DNA of 64,000 bases. Origin: Leptodontidium sp. MPI-SDFR-AT-0119 (Eukaryota; Ascomycota; Leotiomycetes; Helotiales; Leptodontidiaceae). The notes beneath the pieces were generated by a model. It saw nothing but the letters and a program-made list of their open reading frames with translations, was not told where the DNA came from and ran no database searches. Positions 12,340 to 23,833 of this stretch are shown piece by piece. The translations under genes and the position numbers were made by a program. How positions within the stretch are numbered: position 1 is the stretch's first letter; the number at the start of each line of letters is the position of its first letter. The stretch spans positions 558,001 through 622,000 of the forward strand of contig JAHLEZ010000030.1 of assembly GCA_020726505.1 (NCBI GenBank), read 5' to 3'.

Positions 12340-15300
12340 ATTTAAGTAACTTAATAGGGGGTCTTACTTACTCAGGGTGACTAAGGTAAAAATCCCTGAC
12401 TTTATATAAAGCGTACTTAAGGTTAGAGGCATTATACTAGTTTAAGTCAACGTCTTAATTAAGCCAAGTGACACAGTAAGACAGAGTCTTGCCCTTCTTA
12501 TAATAAGTAAGCACTTCTTCTAGTTCCTACTCGTCGTCGCCTATAATATTGATCGGCGGGGGGGCATCTTACACTTAGCCTAGTAGGGGGTCGTTAGGGT
12601 CTCGGCGTAACTTGTTAGCCAGAAAGACGTTGTAGACTTTTATACTCGCTAGTAATTCTAGGCGGTACGAGTGTCTTACCTTCTCGAGTACTCTAAATAG
12701 TCTATTAGTTAGCATATTTAACTTCTTAAATAGACGGAGTGTCTTAAAGTAGCGCATGTCGAGCCAGACTAAGCTATCTTTATCAAAGTCGACATCGCGG
12801 CAAGAGGCGTTATAAGACTTAGCTATCTTAGCTTAGGCCATAGTAAGGTTTAATCAAGCTATGTCTTAAGCTTTCTTATAGCGTTAGGCATAGTTAATAG
12901 CTTATTAAGTGTTTAACTTATTAACGGGGGTAACTAAGTCTAATAAGTCAATTTTCTAGTCTTAATTTGTACGTAGTACGTATCTATAGACTACTTTAAA
13001 TAGAGAGAGTCCCCCTAGGGAATCGTATAAGAGGGACATCTAGGCGTAGTCTATAATAAGGAGGTACTCTGACTAGTCGTCTTAGTAGTACGTAACGAAA
13101 GGTCAGAGTCGTTTCTGTAAGTATTAGTTATACACTTCGGTCTAGCCGTCTGTCTGTGAGTAGTTAGTAGCGGACAGTTGTCTTTTAGTTCCGAGGATCT
13201 TGTTAAGGGCAGTCTAAAACTTAGAAACAAACTAGGGGCTTCTATTAAAAGTGATAGTTAAGGGAGCGCTAAAGTAATAATATATATAATATATGTATAT
13301 AATAACTAGCTTCTAAGTATTTATTGTCTTCTAGTAAGGGATATTAATAACTTGTTTACTAAATCTATTAATAAAGACAAGGACGTTGTCAAATCTATAC
13401 TTGTCTTTAATAAAGGAGTAGTAGTTTACAGTAATATGTTCTTATAGTCTAAACGGAATAGGGAGAGGATAAAGGAATCTGGGCTTTTTATCCCGGGGAA
13501 CTTGAATTCGTTAGTATATATAACAGTTACGGTAGTACTATTGAACTATGGACGTAATTTTATACTACTAGTACTAAGAAGAGAGTATTTAAATCGTCTT
13601 CTTAGCACTGAGGTGTGCTATAGTGACTCGATTATAAACCTCTCGTATGAGGAGGGTTCGGAGGTAATCGACATCAGGGACTAAGAGGCGGCCGTCGTGA
13701 AGTAGGAGGTCACCTACTAAGCTGAGTTTACTTAAAGAACTTGATATAACTTACTTACGTAGAACTTATAAAGAAGGAGTAGTGCGATTAACTTCTAAGA
13801 TTTATTATACGACAGAGAATATTAGTGTGAAGGCAGCGAGCTTAACGTCGGCTACTAGCGCGTCGGCGTCGTTAGGCGGCCGTAACTCTATAAATAGTAA
13901 GCTAAGGTTAACTTAGTCTTGGCGTAAGAGTTATTAAAGGCGTTAAGTCTTTTTCACAGAGTTCTATTAATTTAACTCGTCTAACTTGCGGGAAAGTGCG
14001 TCTACTAGGAGGTTATAGATTCTAGGGCAGTACGTGATTATAAAATTATAGTCCGCTAAGAGCTCTGCCTATTGTGCTTACTTAGCATTTAACTACTTAA
14101 AGGTCATAAAGTATTCTAAGGCCTTGTGGTCTATCACAACACAAACTTAATAAGGGGCTCTTACTAACTTAACACGCTAGTGCCTAAAAGATCTAATAAT
14201 AACTAATATCTCTTTGTCGTATACTACGTAATTGAGCTTAGTAAGTAATATAGTCTTTAAAAAGAAAGTAACGGGGAACTAGTCGTCGCTGTATTATTAA
14301 GAAAGGACTCCGGCTATAATACTATTACTAACATCTGTCTTTAAGAGGCAAGGTAAATCCTGTCAGTAGTGTCTTAAGAGAGGTGCGGACGTAAGAGTAT
14401 GTTTTAGGAAGTCGAAGGCGTCTTTATACTTTATAATAAAGCGGAAGGGAATATTATTCTTAATTAACTAAACAAGAAGTTTCACTATAATATTATAGTC
14501 GCGGATAAATCTCTAGTAAAAGTTACAAAAACTAAAGAAGGACTACACACCTTTAATAAAGCTAAAGTAAGTCTACTTACAAACGATAAAGACCTTCTCG
14601 AGATTAACTTTTAGGCTAGAAGTTAATATAATAAATCTTAAGTACTTAGTTTATATTACTCTAAACTTACACTTTTTTAAGTCGGCTTGTAACTTAGCGT
14701 CGTTAAAGTGTTGAAGCACCTTTTTAACGTGGAGTTAGTATTGTAAGGGGTCCTTAGAGTATATAAGAATGTCGTCTAAGTATATTATATAGAAATCATT
14801 AAAGTAATCGAAGAGAATATTATTTATATAACACTAGTAAGTGGCAAGGCTATTAGTCAAGCTAAAGGGAAGAACTTTGTACTTATATACGCCGTATCTC
14901 GTGCGGAAAGTAGTGTACTCCTCTAATACTAAGTCTATTTAGATTTAGTGAAAGGCTTAACAAATGTCTAATTTAGTGAAAATACAAGTATTAACTATAT
15001 AAGCTAAGGTCTTATTAATCAGAGGTAGGGGGTATTAGTCCTTCCGAGTAAAGGAATTTAGCACTTAAAAGTCGATATATCACTACAAGGAGCCATTCGG
15101 CTTCTTGATAAAGAGAATGGAAGTAACGAATAATACTTAAGACGGCTTAATAAATCCTTTATTTAAGTTATCTGTAATATATTCCTTAATAGCCTTAAGT
15201 TCTTTAGTCGACATCTTGTATAATAGCGAATACTTAAGTACTTTCTTACCCTCTCCTTTTAGCTTAATTTTGTAATTATACGAGCGATAGGGGGGGAGAA

Positions 15301-18300
15301 TATCACTTTTTACTTTAGAGAATACGTAAGTTTAATTAACGTACTCTAGGGGAATCATTAGTTTAGCGTCTAGCTCTTAAATAGAAAGTGTAAACTATAT
15401 AGCTAACTAGCGGCGGTGAGTGAGTTCGACAGTCAGGGCTAATATAATAGCGGCTTTCTCTCGCTCTTAGTTTCTTTAATTAATTAGAGTATTGATCTCT
15501 TAAAGAGTTACTACGAATATCTTATCTTTAGACTTTTATTTTATTAATATGTGAAACACTACGGCGTTAATCGAGAAGATCTTAATAATTAGACGTCGAC
15601 GAGCTTTCTTACGTCGCTTTGTAATTAATAACTTATTTTATAGTTAAGGAGAAAAAGTTAGGGAAGGAGGAGCTTTTGTAGTCGAGTCGTGTGTAAGAGA
15701 GAGTTACGTTTATATCTTCTAAAGTGAATTAGCGTAGTCCTTAGTATGTGTTTTGTGCGTAGAAGAAGCGAATTAAGGGGAGTCAGTCTAGTCTCGAGAG
15801 TATAAGAGCTCGGCGGTTCCGCTCTCTGGCTTAGTAACTTCTATTCGGGCCAGTTTAGTTAAGATATATATATTTGTTTAATCATAAGGACCGTTATATA
15901 TATTGACTAAGTTAGTTATTTAATATACTTCTTAATTAAGATGGAGGACTATTAGTAGTAGAGTGCGCGCGCTCTCTAGGCTTTATTATATATCGCACTT
16001 GTTAATACGAGAGCTCTACAGTACACAGAATATTAACAACAGAAGTAAGTTTAATAGTAGTACTAACATCGGGGATTGGCTAAGGGCGATATTATATACT
16101 TAAAAGGCGCGGATCTAAGTATTTCTAACTCTCAGAAATTAATATAAAATTCATTATTGGCGCAGCTTCTCTAATTAACACAGTGGCGCGGCCACTTCTA
16201 GAGGCTACTATATGTTTCGAAACGAAGTATTTATTAAAAGGTATAATAAGAGAAGAAAATAAGGAATATATAAGGGGTTTTATACTTAAAACAAGAAGGA
16301 AAGAAGAAGTAAATAAAGTGTTAAGTGTTAAAGACATAAGGGGGTAAATTTCCTCTACTAGCGCCGTGGGCTCGATTCCGGGGGGATATAAATTCTCGAC
16401 TTCACACTTCTAGCACGACCACAGTAGATTTCCCTAATCTTTTTTTTTACGACCTACGGTAGTTCCGTGGTTAAAAATTAACTGTAAGTATAAGCTCGAC
16501 AACTATATATTCGTAAAATTAGTATCTTCGGCATCCGACATAATTTAATTATATTACGCGGGATGCCGGGTTTAATTTTCTATTAATATAATCGCTAGTT
16601 TTCTAGACTTAACAATAGTCAAGGGATTAATAGTAATAAGTTCCGAGGTTATTAAGAAAGTAAGAGAGTAACTAACGTGTATATTAAAATTTGACTTAGC
16701 GCGCCGGCTAGAATTAGCCATGGAATCGTCTTGTAATAGGCTACTATAATTATTGTAACATAAAGTCGTAAACTCCGAGTAAATAGTAGGTCTAAATATT
16801 CTACAAGTCCTTACTTCAGCGGTTACTGATTTTAATAGAGTTTCTAAGGTATTTATATTTAGCGCGGGAAGTAGGGGTGAGTTAGCTGTCGAAGTCGACT
16901 TAATAAATTAGGTATTATAGTGGCTCTAAAATTCACGCAACTTAGCGTCTCTACGCTCGGCGTCGCGCTAGTAGTGTTAGTAAATCTTATATACACGTAA
17001 GTCTCGGACTTTAATTAGTTTACTATAGCTTACTGTTAAGGGGTAGTCTAATAGCTAAATAAGCCGTCGTTTAGTAACATCTAAAAGCACTTCGTAATAC
17101 TTTAGCCATAACCTTCTAATAATTACTTTATAGTTTCCTAAGTAAGTGATCAAGAAAGGAATAAATAATTATAAACGCTTATCGACTATTAAATTCAACG
17201 TAATATAATAGCTAATAATCTAGCCAGCTCGACCATCAAATCCTTTAATAAGGACAAGTAAAGGCAGTGGGTGAATTAAAGGTTTCAAGAAAAAAGAAAG
17301 AGACTTTAAAAGAGAATAATTAATAAAATAGTAATTATTAGCTCCAGAATCAAGAAGTGCGGGCAACTTATACGTAAGTCTATTCTTAGAGAGAGTAATA
17401 TAAGTAGTAAGCGCTAGTCCGCTAAAAAGCTTTATAAAGTCAAAATGTCACATATCTCGTACTATACCTAGGAAGGAGCCTTTTCCTAGGCTAAGTCTTT
17501 TACTCGTAAGGTAAGTTCCTCTACTAATAAATTGTCGTCGTTTATAACTTAGTTGTTAGACATAAGACTACCGTCGTTAGCGCCTAGCTCTATCTCGTTA
17601 ACACGCGAGGTATAGCCACGACTAAGGGGTCTCTAGGAGAAATACCGGGGGGTATTCGCTAGTGTTTAGCCACGAAGTATATCGACTCGTGCAGAAATTT
17701 ATTGACTTAAGGGTTAACTAGTCTCTCGTCGCTAAGACGAAGAAGTAGTAAAAGCTTAGAGTAACTTTCCTGTAGTTCTTAAAGTAATATTAACTTAGGA
17801 CTAGGGGTGGGAATTTATACTTAATATTAAGGGGCTAAAGCGACTAGCGTAAATAGTACTCTCTACGATCTGTCCTTAGTCCTTAGCTTAGACTACTTCC
17901 ACGTACTCTTCTAGAGTCTTAGCTCTTTAATACTCGTGGAATAATTACTTATATAAGCGGGATAGGAGCTTGTCTTATAAGTCTATTTTAAGTATTAACT
18001 TATTAATTATACTGCCTTAGCTAACAAGAATCTTAAACTGTTAGTAGAAGTTCTAGAAGGTTTATCTTATAGGTTTTATTTTTAACACGAAGTAGAAGTT
18101 ACGCACGGTCTATTACTTATAAGGGTTAGTCAAGAATTTAACTACTTAGTTAATTAAGTCAAGTGTATCTGCGATGTTTCCGTTGTCGTTGAACGTCGGG
18201 GACAAGAAGGAGGGCTCTAGGAACGTACGAGTTGTTCCTTTTGTTTATGTAAGTAACTAGTCCTTTTAATAATCGTCGTCGACGAAATATTCGTCGTACT

Positions 18301-19018
18301 AGCGTAAGGCGTTTTGAACTTAGACTTCTTATAAGCGTGGACTATAGTTAATACTATCTAAGAGCTTGTCGTTTAGGTTAAGGATCTTCTCGATTCGTGA
18401 GGCCATAAATATTTAAGACATCCTAAGGAAAGAGGGGGAACGACGACGTAAGATACAAGGAGGTCAGTAGCCGTTATTACTATCGTCGTCTAATAGTCTA
18501 CTAGGATTAGGAGCGCTCTATGCCTTACCTTTATCTAGCTCAAGGGCAAGAGTTTTTTTAATTAAGAGATAAAAGGGTGTATCCCCTTCTTAAAAAGTTA
18601 TAGATCTTAAGGCGAGTTTACGTAATAGAGGCTCGTCAGTCGTCTGTCGCTATTATTAAAGAGACAACTTTAACCGCTAGTTCTTTATACGACTCTCCGC
18701 GAGCTACTCTTCTAAGATATGAAGTCAGCTTTCTTATAGTGTCTCTCTTATATATATTCTTATAGGCTCTATATTACTCCCTAGCGTATTAGTGGAAGTA
18801 ATAACTGTAAGATTGTTAGCATCGGGAGAGTCAAGTAAGAGGACGGAAGAAGAGGCAAACGATATATCAACGTCGTCTATAGTAAGTCGCTTTACTAAAA
18901 GAGGGACGACTTTTGGCTTGACTTGTCGAGTTAGAGGGAGAGGTCCGGCGAAGAGAGGATTTCGACTTCGTCGTGTAGAGGCAAAAGTCGAAGAGGAGAA
19001 TAAAAGTAATAGTAGCAA
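12340..19018 (-). pseudogene. Chromovirus gag-pol, RIP-inactivated
   Basis: Reading the minus strand, reverse transcriptase carries YLDDILIYSKD (YLDD at 14782-14771). RNase H and integrase follow towards lower coordinates. The integrase C-terminus is at 12757-12575 (FRVLEKV, then VYNVFLANKLRRDPNDPLLG), and a degenerate chromodomain lies at about 12530-12340 (EEVLTYYKKGKTLSYCVTWL, then YALYKVRDFYLSHPE). The gag portion lies between about 16900 and 19018, but I could not place a zinc knuckle. Stops and loss of key residues make it non-functional. Confidence 0.8.
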
Positions 19019-19194
19019 AGTAGATGTTAACTTCGCTATTAGTAAGGGTTTTAATACTGCTATTCGTTAAGTTATAAAGCTTAGTATAAGCCTTTCCTGT
19101 ATTTAAGCTTTTAGGTCGTAACTACTCACAGGAGAATTAGGGGGCGAGGGATATTTATTATCTTCCTAGACGTAGAGAAAAGAGTTATAAATAA

Positions 19195-19441
19195 TGTGAC
19201 GCTTGCCCTAAAAAGACGGCAATCACGTGTAACTGACGCCTCACATATTAACACAAGACATATAATAATACTAAGTATTAACTTAGAATCTATAACTATA
19301 GAGGAAAGAAGGTAAGGAAAAAAGAGGTCTATATACAAGAGATTAGTATGTCTAGCACTATAGTAATCTCGGTACGTCCCGATCAGGCAGTACTAAGTGG
19401 AGCCGGTGGAAATGAGGCTCTGGACAGCGACAGTCGTCACA
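19195..19441 (-). repeat. 5' LTR of the chromovirus (more mutated copy)
   Basis: Identical in length to 11982-12228 and followed by TTCCT. It has lost C and G at 13 sites compared with the partner, mostly in CA or TG dinucleotides. Confidence 0.9.
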
Positions 19442-19446
19442 TTCCT

Positions 19447-20752
19447 TTCGTAAATCTTCCTTTTAATTTAACTTATATTCTTTTAAATTATATATTTCCT
19501 TTGTTTCTTATATTTTTATTACTTATTTCAAGTATATTATAAGAGCTATAATACTCACTTTAAGTTTCTTTTGTTAAAGTAGTGTCATTAGGGTAGCTAG
19601 CCCTTAAAATCCGCCCTTTACTACTACTAAGGCCATTTCTAGGAATCCGAACCTCTCAAAGTAAATACAAGGGGTAACTTAGTTGTTTAAGGGTTCTTAA
19701 GCCCTACCTCACACAAAACAACGTAACGTAATACAAAAACACAAATATAAGGGGTAACTTTATTATTTATAGGGTTCTTAAGCCCTAAAAGTACACTATT
19801 ACCGCTCATAAGCGCTTGTCCTCCTTTAGCTTTAGAACTGTCCGGAGAGTAGCCCGATATTAATTAAGAAACTTTTAAGGTCAGCGAGCTTAATAAAAGG
19901 GTTCTTATAATTACTTACGCTTTAAGGCTCGTTAGCCTTAATCGCCTTAATAAGACGAGTAGCGAAGGGAGCCACCTTAATAGAGCAAGGGACATATTTG
20001 TGCCTAAAAGAATACTAAAAGTACTAAGTACCGTGCCCGGCGACATTCTCTTAGTAAACGCTAAGTAACGAACTATCCTTGCCCTTCTTATTATTAAGGG
20101 CTAAATAAATATAATACTAGTAAGGTGCTACGCGTCGCGCGCTAATAATTAGAACTATCTTTTCTTTTTAATCTCGGCGGCCTCACTTTCCTCCTCGTTA
20201 GAATCGTGGGAGAGGGGGCTAAAGGAGAGTACATAAAGGCCGGCGGCAAGTTCCTTTAAGAGGACTAAGGCGGCGATGGCAGTAGCGTTACTTTCTTTTA
20301 AAAAAAAAGAAGCGGAGTTACCTTTAAAGAAGGCGACCGCGAAATATATTTCTTAGGGGAATAAATTCTTAAGGAAAAAGAGGGGGGAGAGGGGACTTAG
20401 CGCGTAATATTATTTATTATGAAATCCTTTATCTTAGCGAATAAAGCAAAGGCGGCGGAGGGCTCCTTAATAGTAACAGTAAGTGAGGCAGTAACGCCAC
20501 GCTCACGACTAGTAGTAATAGTATTAGCGGAAGAAGAGGTCTATTTATTATAATTAAGACTTACTCATTCTTCGACCTCGATTACTACATTAAGGGAACA
20601 TAGCTTAATTTATAAAAGACATTATTAAAGTTAAAGTTAAAGTTAAAGTTATTATTAAAGAAAAATTTATAAACAAAACAAACTATTATATTACTAAATG
20701 TTATTTTTCGTCTTCTTTTAGCTTAATATAGTCACTTCACAGCTAGGGGGTG
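19447..20752 (-). pseudogene. Extra 1.3-kb copia segment with an antisense reading frame
   Basis: A copia element normally ends soon after RNase H, but 1.3 kb separates the end of pol from the 3' LTR here. On the minus strand from about 20230 to 19805 one frame is interrupted only by TAA/TAG, including ENVAGHGT, SFRHKYVPCSIKVAPFATRL and NPFIKLADLKSFLINIGLLS. I do not recognise it. It could be an antisense accessory ORF, which some copia elements carry, or a separate old insertion without visible ends. Two copies of a roughly 37-bp word (19669-19705 and 19749-19786), each containing AGGGTTCTTAAGCCCT, lie beside it. Confidence 0.45.
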
Positions 20753-20969
20753 TATCATAGTATATAGTTAGCGGCACTTATTACGCAAGCCCACTAAGTA
20801 GCCAGGCGTGCTTCCTGCACACCTGTAACTAGTTAAACATACTTACTTGACATATATATAGCTAGCTTTCTCCCTCTTAATAAGAGGCAGAGCACTTCTC
20901 AATTAATATTTTACTCCCTACTACTTAACTAATTCTCACTTCTCTACTCTTTTAGTATTCTACGTGATA
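20753..20969 (+). repeat. 3' LTR of the copia element
   Basis: A 217-bp copy of 1315-1531, preceded by the purine tract GCTAGGGGGTG and followed by the target duplication CTACT. Confidence 0.9.
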
Positions 20970-22361
20970 CTACTTCTTCTATATTTGTATTAGGCTCTTT
21001 ATTAGCCTCTTTTTCTTCCTCTATAATAGTACCCCAGCTTCTTAAACACATTATTATATTAAATGTGTCTTTATTTAATCTATTCCTTAGCTTATTAATA
21101 ACTAAAGCCCCATGTGAAAAATACCTTTCACTAGAAGCACTAGTAGCTAGAATAGCTAAATAGCGTCTAGCTATTATAGCTAATATAGGGTAATTAGAGC
21201 TATTTAACTCTCAGTAAGCTAAAGGTAAAGTCTATTATAATATTAGTAAAAATTTTAAATATATATATATAATTATAATTATAACTTACTTGTTTATTTT
21301 GTCTTTTTTTGTTTAAATAAGCTTGTAATTCCTCTAAATCTTCGTCTTTAGACTCGTTAATATATATATTATTATCTGAATTGTCGTTTTCACTATAGAT
21401 ATTAAGGTTCTCAGCTCTAAGTAAAGCAGGTAACTTAATATAATAGTCTCGTTTTTCCCTATTATAAATATTAGTATAATATTATAAGAGTAAGATATAT
21501 TACTTACGAAGTATATTCTGCTTTTAATACTTGTAAAATATCGATAATTTGTTCTCGACTTAAGCCTAAGCTTACTAATCTATCCTTTTTAATTCGAAGA
21601 TCTAATAATAGACTTATATATAAAGTCTTAGTTCGAGCGCTCGAATTTGGCCATTGATTCTTTAGATAATATTTACGTAGCTTAACTACGCCTAAGTTAA
21701 TAGCTTTAATAAGAGGCGGAAATTCCTATAAATATTAGTATATATAATAATAAAATTTTTAGAATATAGCTTACTATTAATTCTTCTTTAATCCTTTCTA
21801 ATTGTATATAAATATTATATAACATTAGAACCGTGTAATATATAGTAGGATATTTATCGGCTTGAAGTTTATTAGTAGCCTTAACAAATACTTTAAGTAT
21901 TAATAAAGTATTTTTTAAGTATATTATTTCTTCTTCCGAGATCAATAACTTCTTATTCTTAAAGGCCTTATTATTAGAGTTTTGTATAACTATATTAATA
22001 GGCTAATAAAGAATTAGAAAGTTGTTAAGCATATTATAAGTCGAAGACCACCGAGTTGTAGTATCTATAATTAATTAGTAAGTTTATTAAGAGTAAAATA
22101 ATAATTATTACTTACTTAGCTAAGGCATTTGAAATTGTGTTATATTTAAAGCTTTAATTTGAGTTAATAGAGCTTGTTTATTATTATAGCTATATTTAAA
22201 AGCTATTATAATGAGTCGAATTCGTTTCTATAAAGAGTATATATTATTAGGACATTTTTTATTAATTAGTATTTATACTTAATAATTTTAAGATATATAA
22301 ACTTACTTATAAATATATTCCTTTCTTTTAAATCTTCTTCTTTTTCTTCTTTAATAGCTCT

Positions 22362-22663
22362 TGTTACGGCTGGCAAGAGGTTGATACGGCGAGTAGACTC
22401 TAGCTTTGTATTTGGGCCTAATGCTACGCTCAGAATCGAGAAGAAAAGACAAGGAGGAAAGGAGAGTTCTCTATAACGGAGGGCTCGAGTATATATATAT
22501 AAAGGACCTTCCTAATAGGGCCTAGCGTAGTCGAGTGCCATTCACGTTAATATGTCGCAGGCTCGCCCCTTAGTCTTCCCTATTGGGATTAGCGCCGTCG
22601 CATAGCTAGCGATGCTACGAGCCCGTGTCGGTTAGAATACGAGGCGCATCGTAGGTCGTAACA
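22362..22663. mobile_element. Solo LTR (302 bp) inside hAT-A
   Basis: It begins TGTTACGGCTGG, ends GGTCGTAACA and is flanked by the duplication GCTCT (22357-22361 and 22664-22668). A TATA-like run lies near 22492-22505. It contains no coding sequence and is unlike the copia and chromovirus LTRs here, so a third LTR family inserted and then recombined away. It keeps GC-rich sequence and many CA/TG, so it shows little RIP. Confidence 0.88.
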
Positions 22664-23833
22664 GCTCTAATAGCGTCTAATTCTTCTATAGAATTTTCGG
22701 CTTTAATAATAGAGCTTATTATCTCTTGTGTAGCTATATCAAGCACGTGCGCGTAACAAGCTATATCCCCTTGAAATTTAATAGCTTCTAAATCATAAGC
22801 TCTAGTAAAGCTTGATATTAGGGTATTATTAGAAGATGCGTTATCTCGAGTAATACTATAAAGAATTAGTAATAATAATTTAAATAATACGTACTAAAAC
22901 TTATCTTTTAATATTATATTTAATATCAAAGTCTTTTAAAGTATTTAATAATACTTCGCACATATAAGCTCCGGAGTGCCTATCTTCGAGTATAGCCATT
23001 CTTAATAAGTAAGACTCTAATTTAAAGCTCTTACTTATAAAGTGTCTATAATAAAAAACGTTAGTTATATATATATTAAATTTAAGAGTTAATTACTTAC
23101 ATAGTAATACCTAAATAAGCGTCTTGATTAGACGCAGTCCAAGCGTCTAAAGTAAGACTAAACGTGCCTTGATTTTCTTTATAATTATTAAGCTTGTTTT
23201 TAAAGCTATTAAAGGCACTTAAATAAATAGAATCTAATTCGTCTCTTAAAATCTTTCTATTAATTATTGGAATATCCCTAAAGAATAATTAGCTTATATA
23301 AGTATTATAATATAAAGAATTTACTTACTCTTTTAAATATCTTAAAAGCTCTTTAAAAGTAGGGCTATTAATTAATCGAAAAGAAAAGTTGTTTTGTAAT
23401 ATAAAGTTTAAAATCTTAACTCTAAACTCTTTATTATTAAATTCGCCTAATTCTCGCTTCTTAGCTCTAGAAGAGCTTAAATAGTCGCTTATAGAGCCTT
23501 GAGATTCTAGTAGATCTCTAATAATACTAGAAGAGTTACTAGCTTGCGAGCCTATTTATATTATAATTAGTATATATTAATAATAATAATTAGAATAAGA
23601 TTACTTACTAATATTATTATTTAATAAGCGAAGCGATACTAGCTTATAATTATGCTTATAATGCAATATATAGTTACTTGTAGTATGTGATACACGTTAC
23701 TTTAGAAACTTTTTACTATAAATTTAAATTAATATATAACTTAATATAAATTAGAATTAATATAACTTACTTGTAATTCTTATATATATAATTAACTGTG
23801 ACTGTCCGAGGCTATGTAGGGTATTACTAAATC

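Larger units (their letters stand above)
11982..19441 (-). mobile_element. Ty3/gypsy chromovirus inserted downstream of copia pol
   Basis: Two 247-bp LTRs (11982-12228 and 19195-19441), TGTGACG...CGTCACA, are flanked by the 5-bp duplication TTCCT (11977-11981 and 19442-19446). Coding is on the minus strand, so the 5' LTR is the right-hand copy. Total length is 7,460 bp, normal for a fungal chromovirus. It lies just after the last copia pol codons that can be read. Confidence 0.92.
1315..20969 (+). mobile_element. Ty1/copia-type LTR retrotransposon carrying a Helitron and a chromovirus
   Basis: Two 217-bp direct repeats (1315-1531 and 20753-20969) bound the element. They are flanked by the 5-bp target duplication CTACT at 1310-1314 and 20970-20974. 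The 5' end is TGTCATGG; its 3' counterpart is the RIP product TATCATAG. A purine stretch GCTAGGGGGTG precedes the 3' LTR. Removing the Helitron (6652-11709) and the chromovirus with one target copy leaves about 7.1 kb. The element lies in the C-terminal coding region of hAT-A, so it is younger than hAT-A. Confidence 0.9.

Noticed and set aside
18792..19070. 92-codon plus-strand ORF rich in Arg and Ser
   Set aside because: It lies antisense to the gag end of the minus-strand chromovirus. A mirror frame of similar length is open on the other strand, and no domain is visible.
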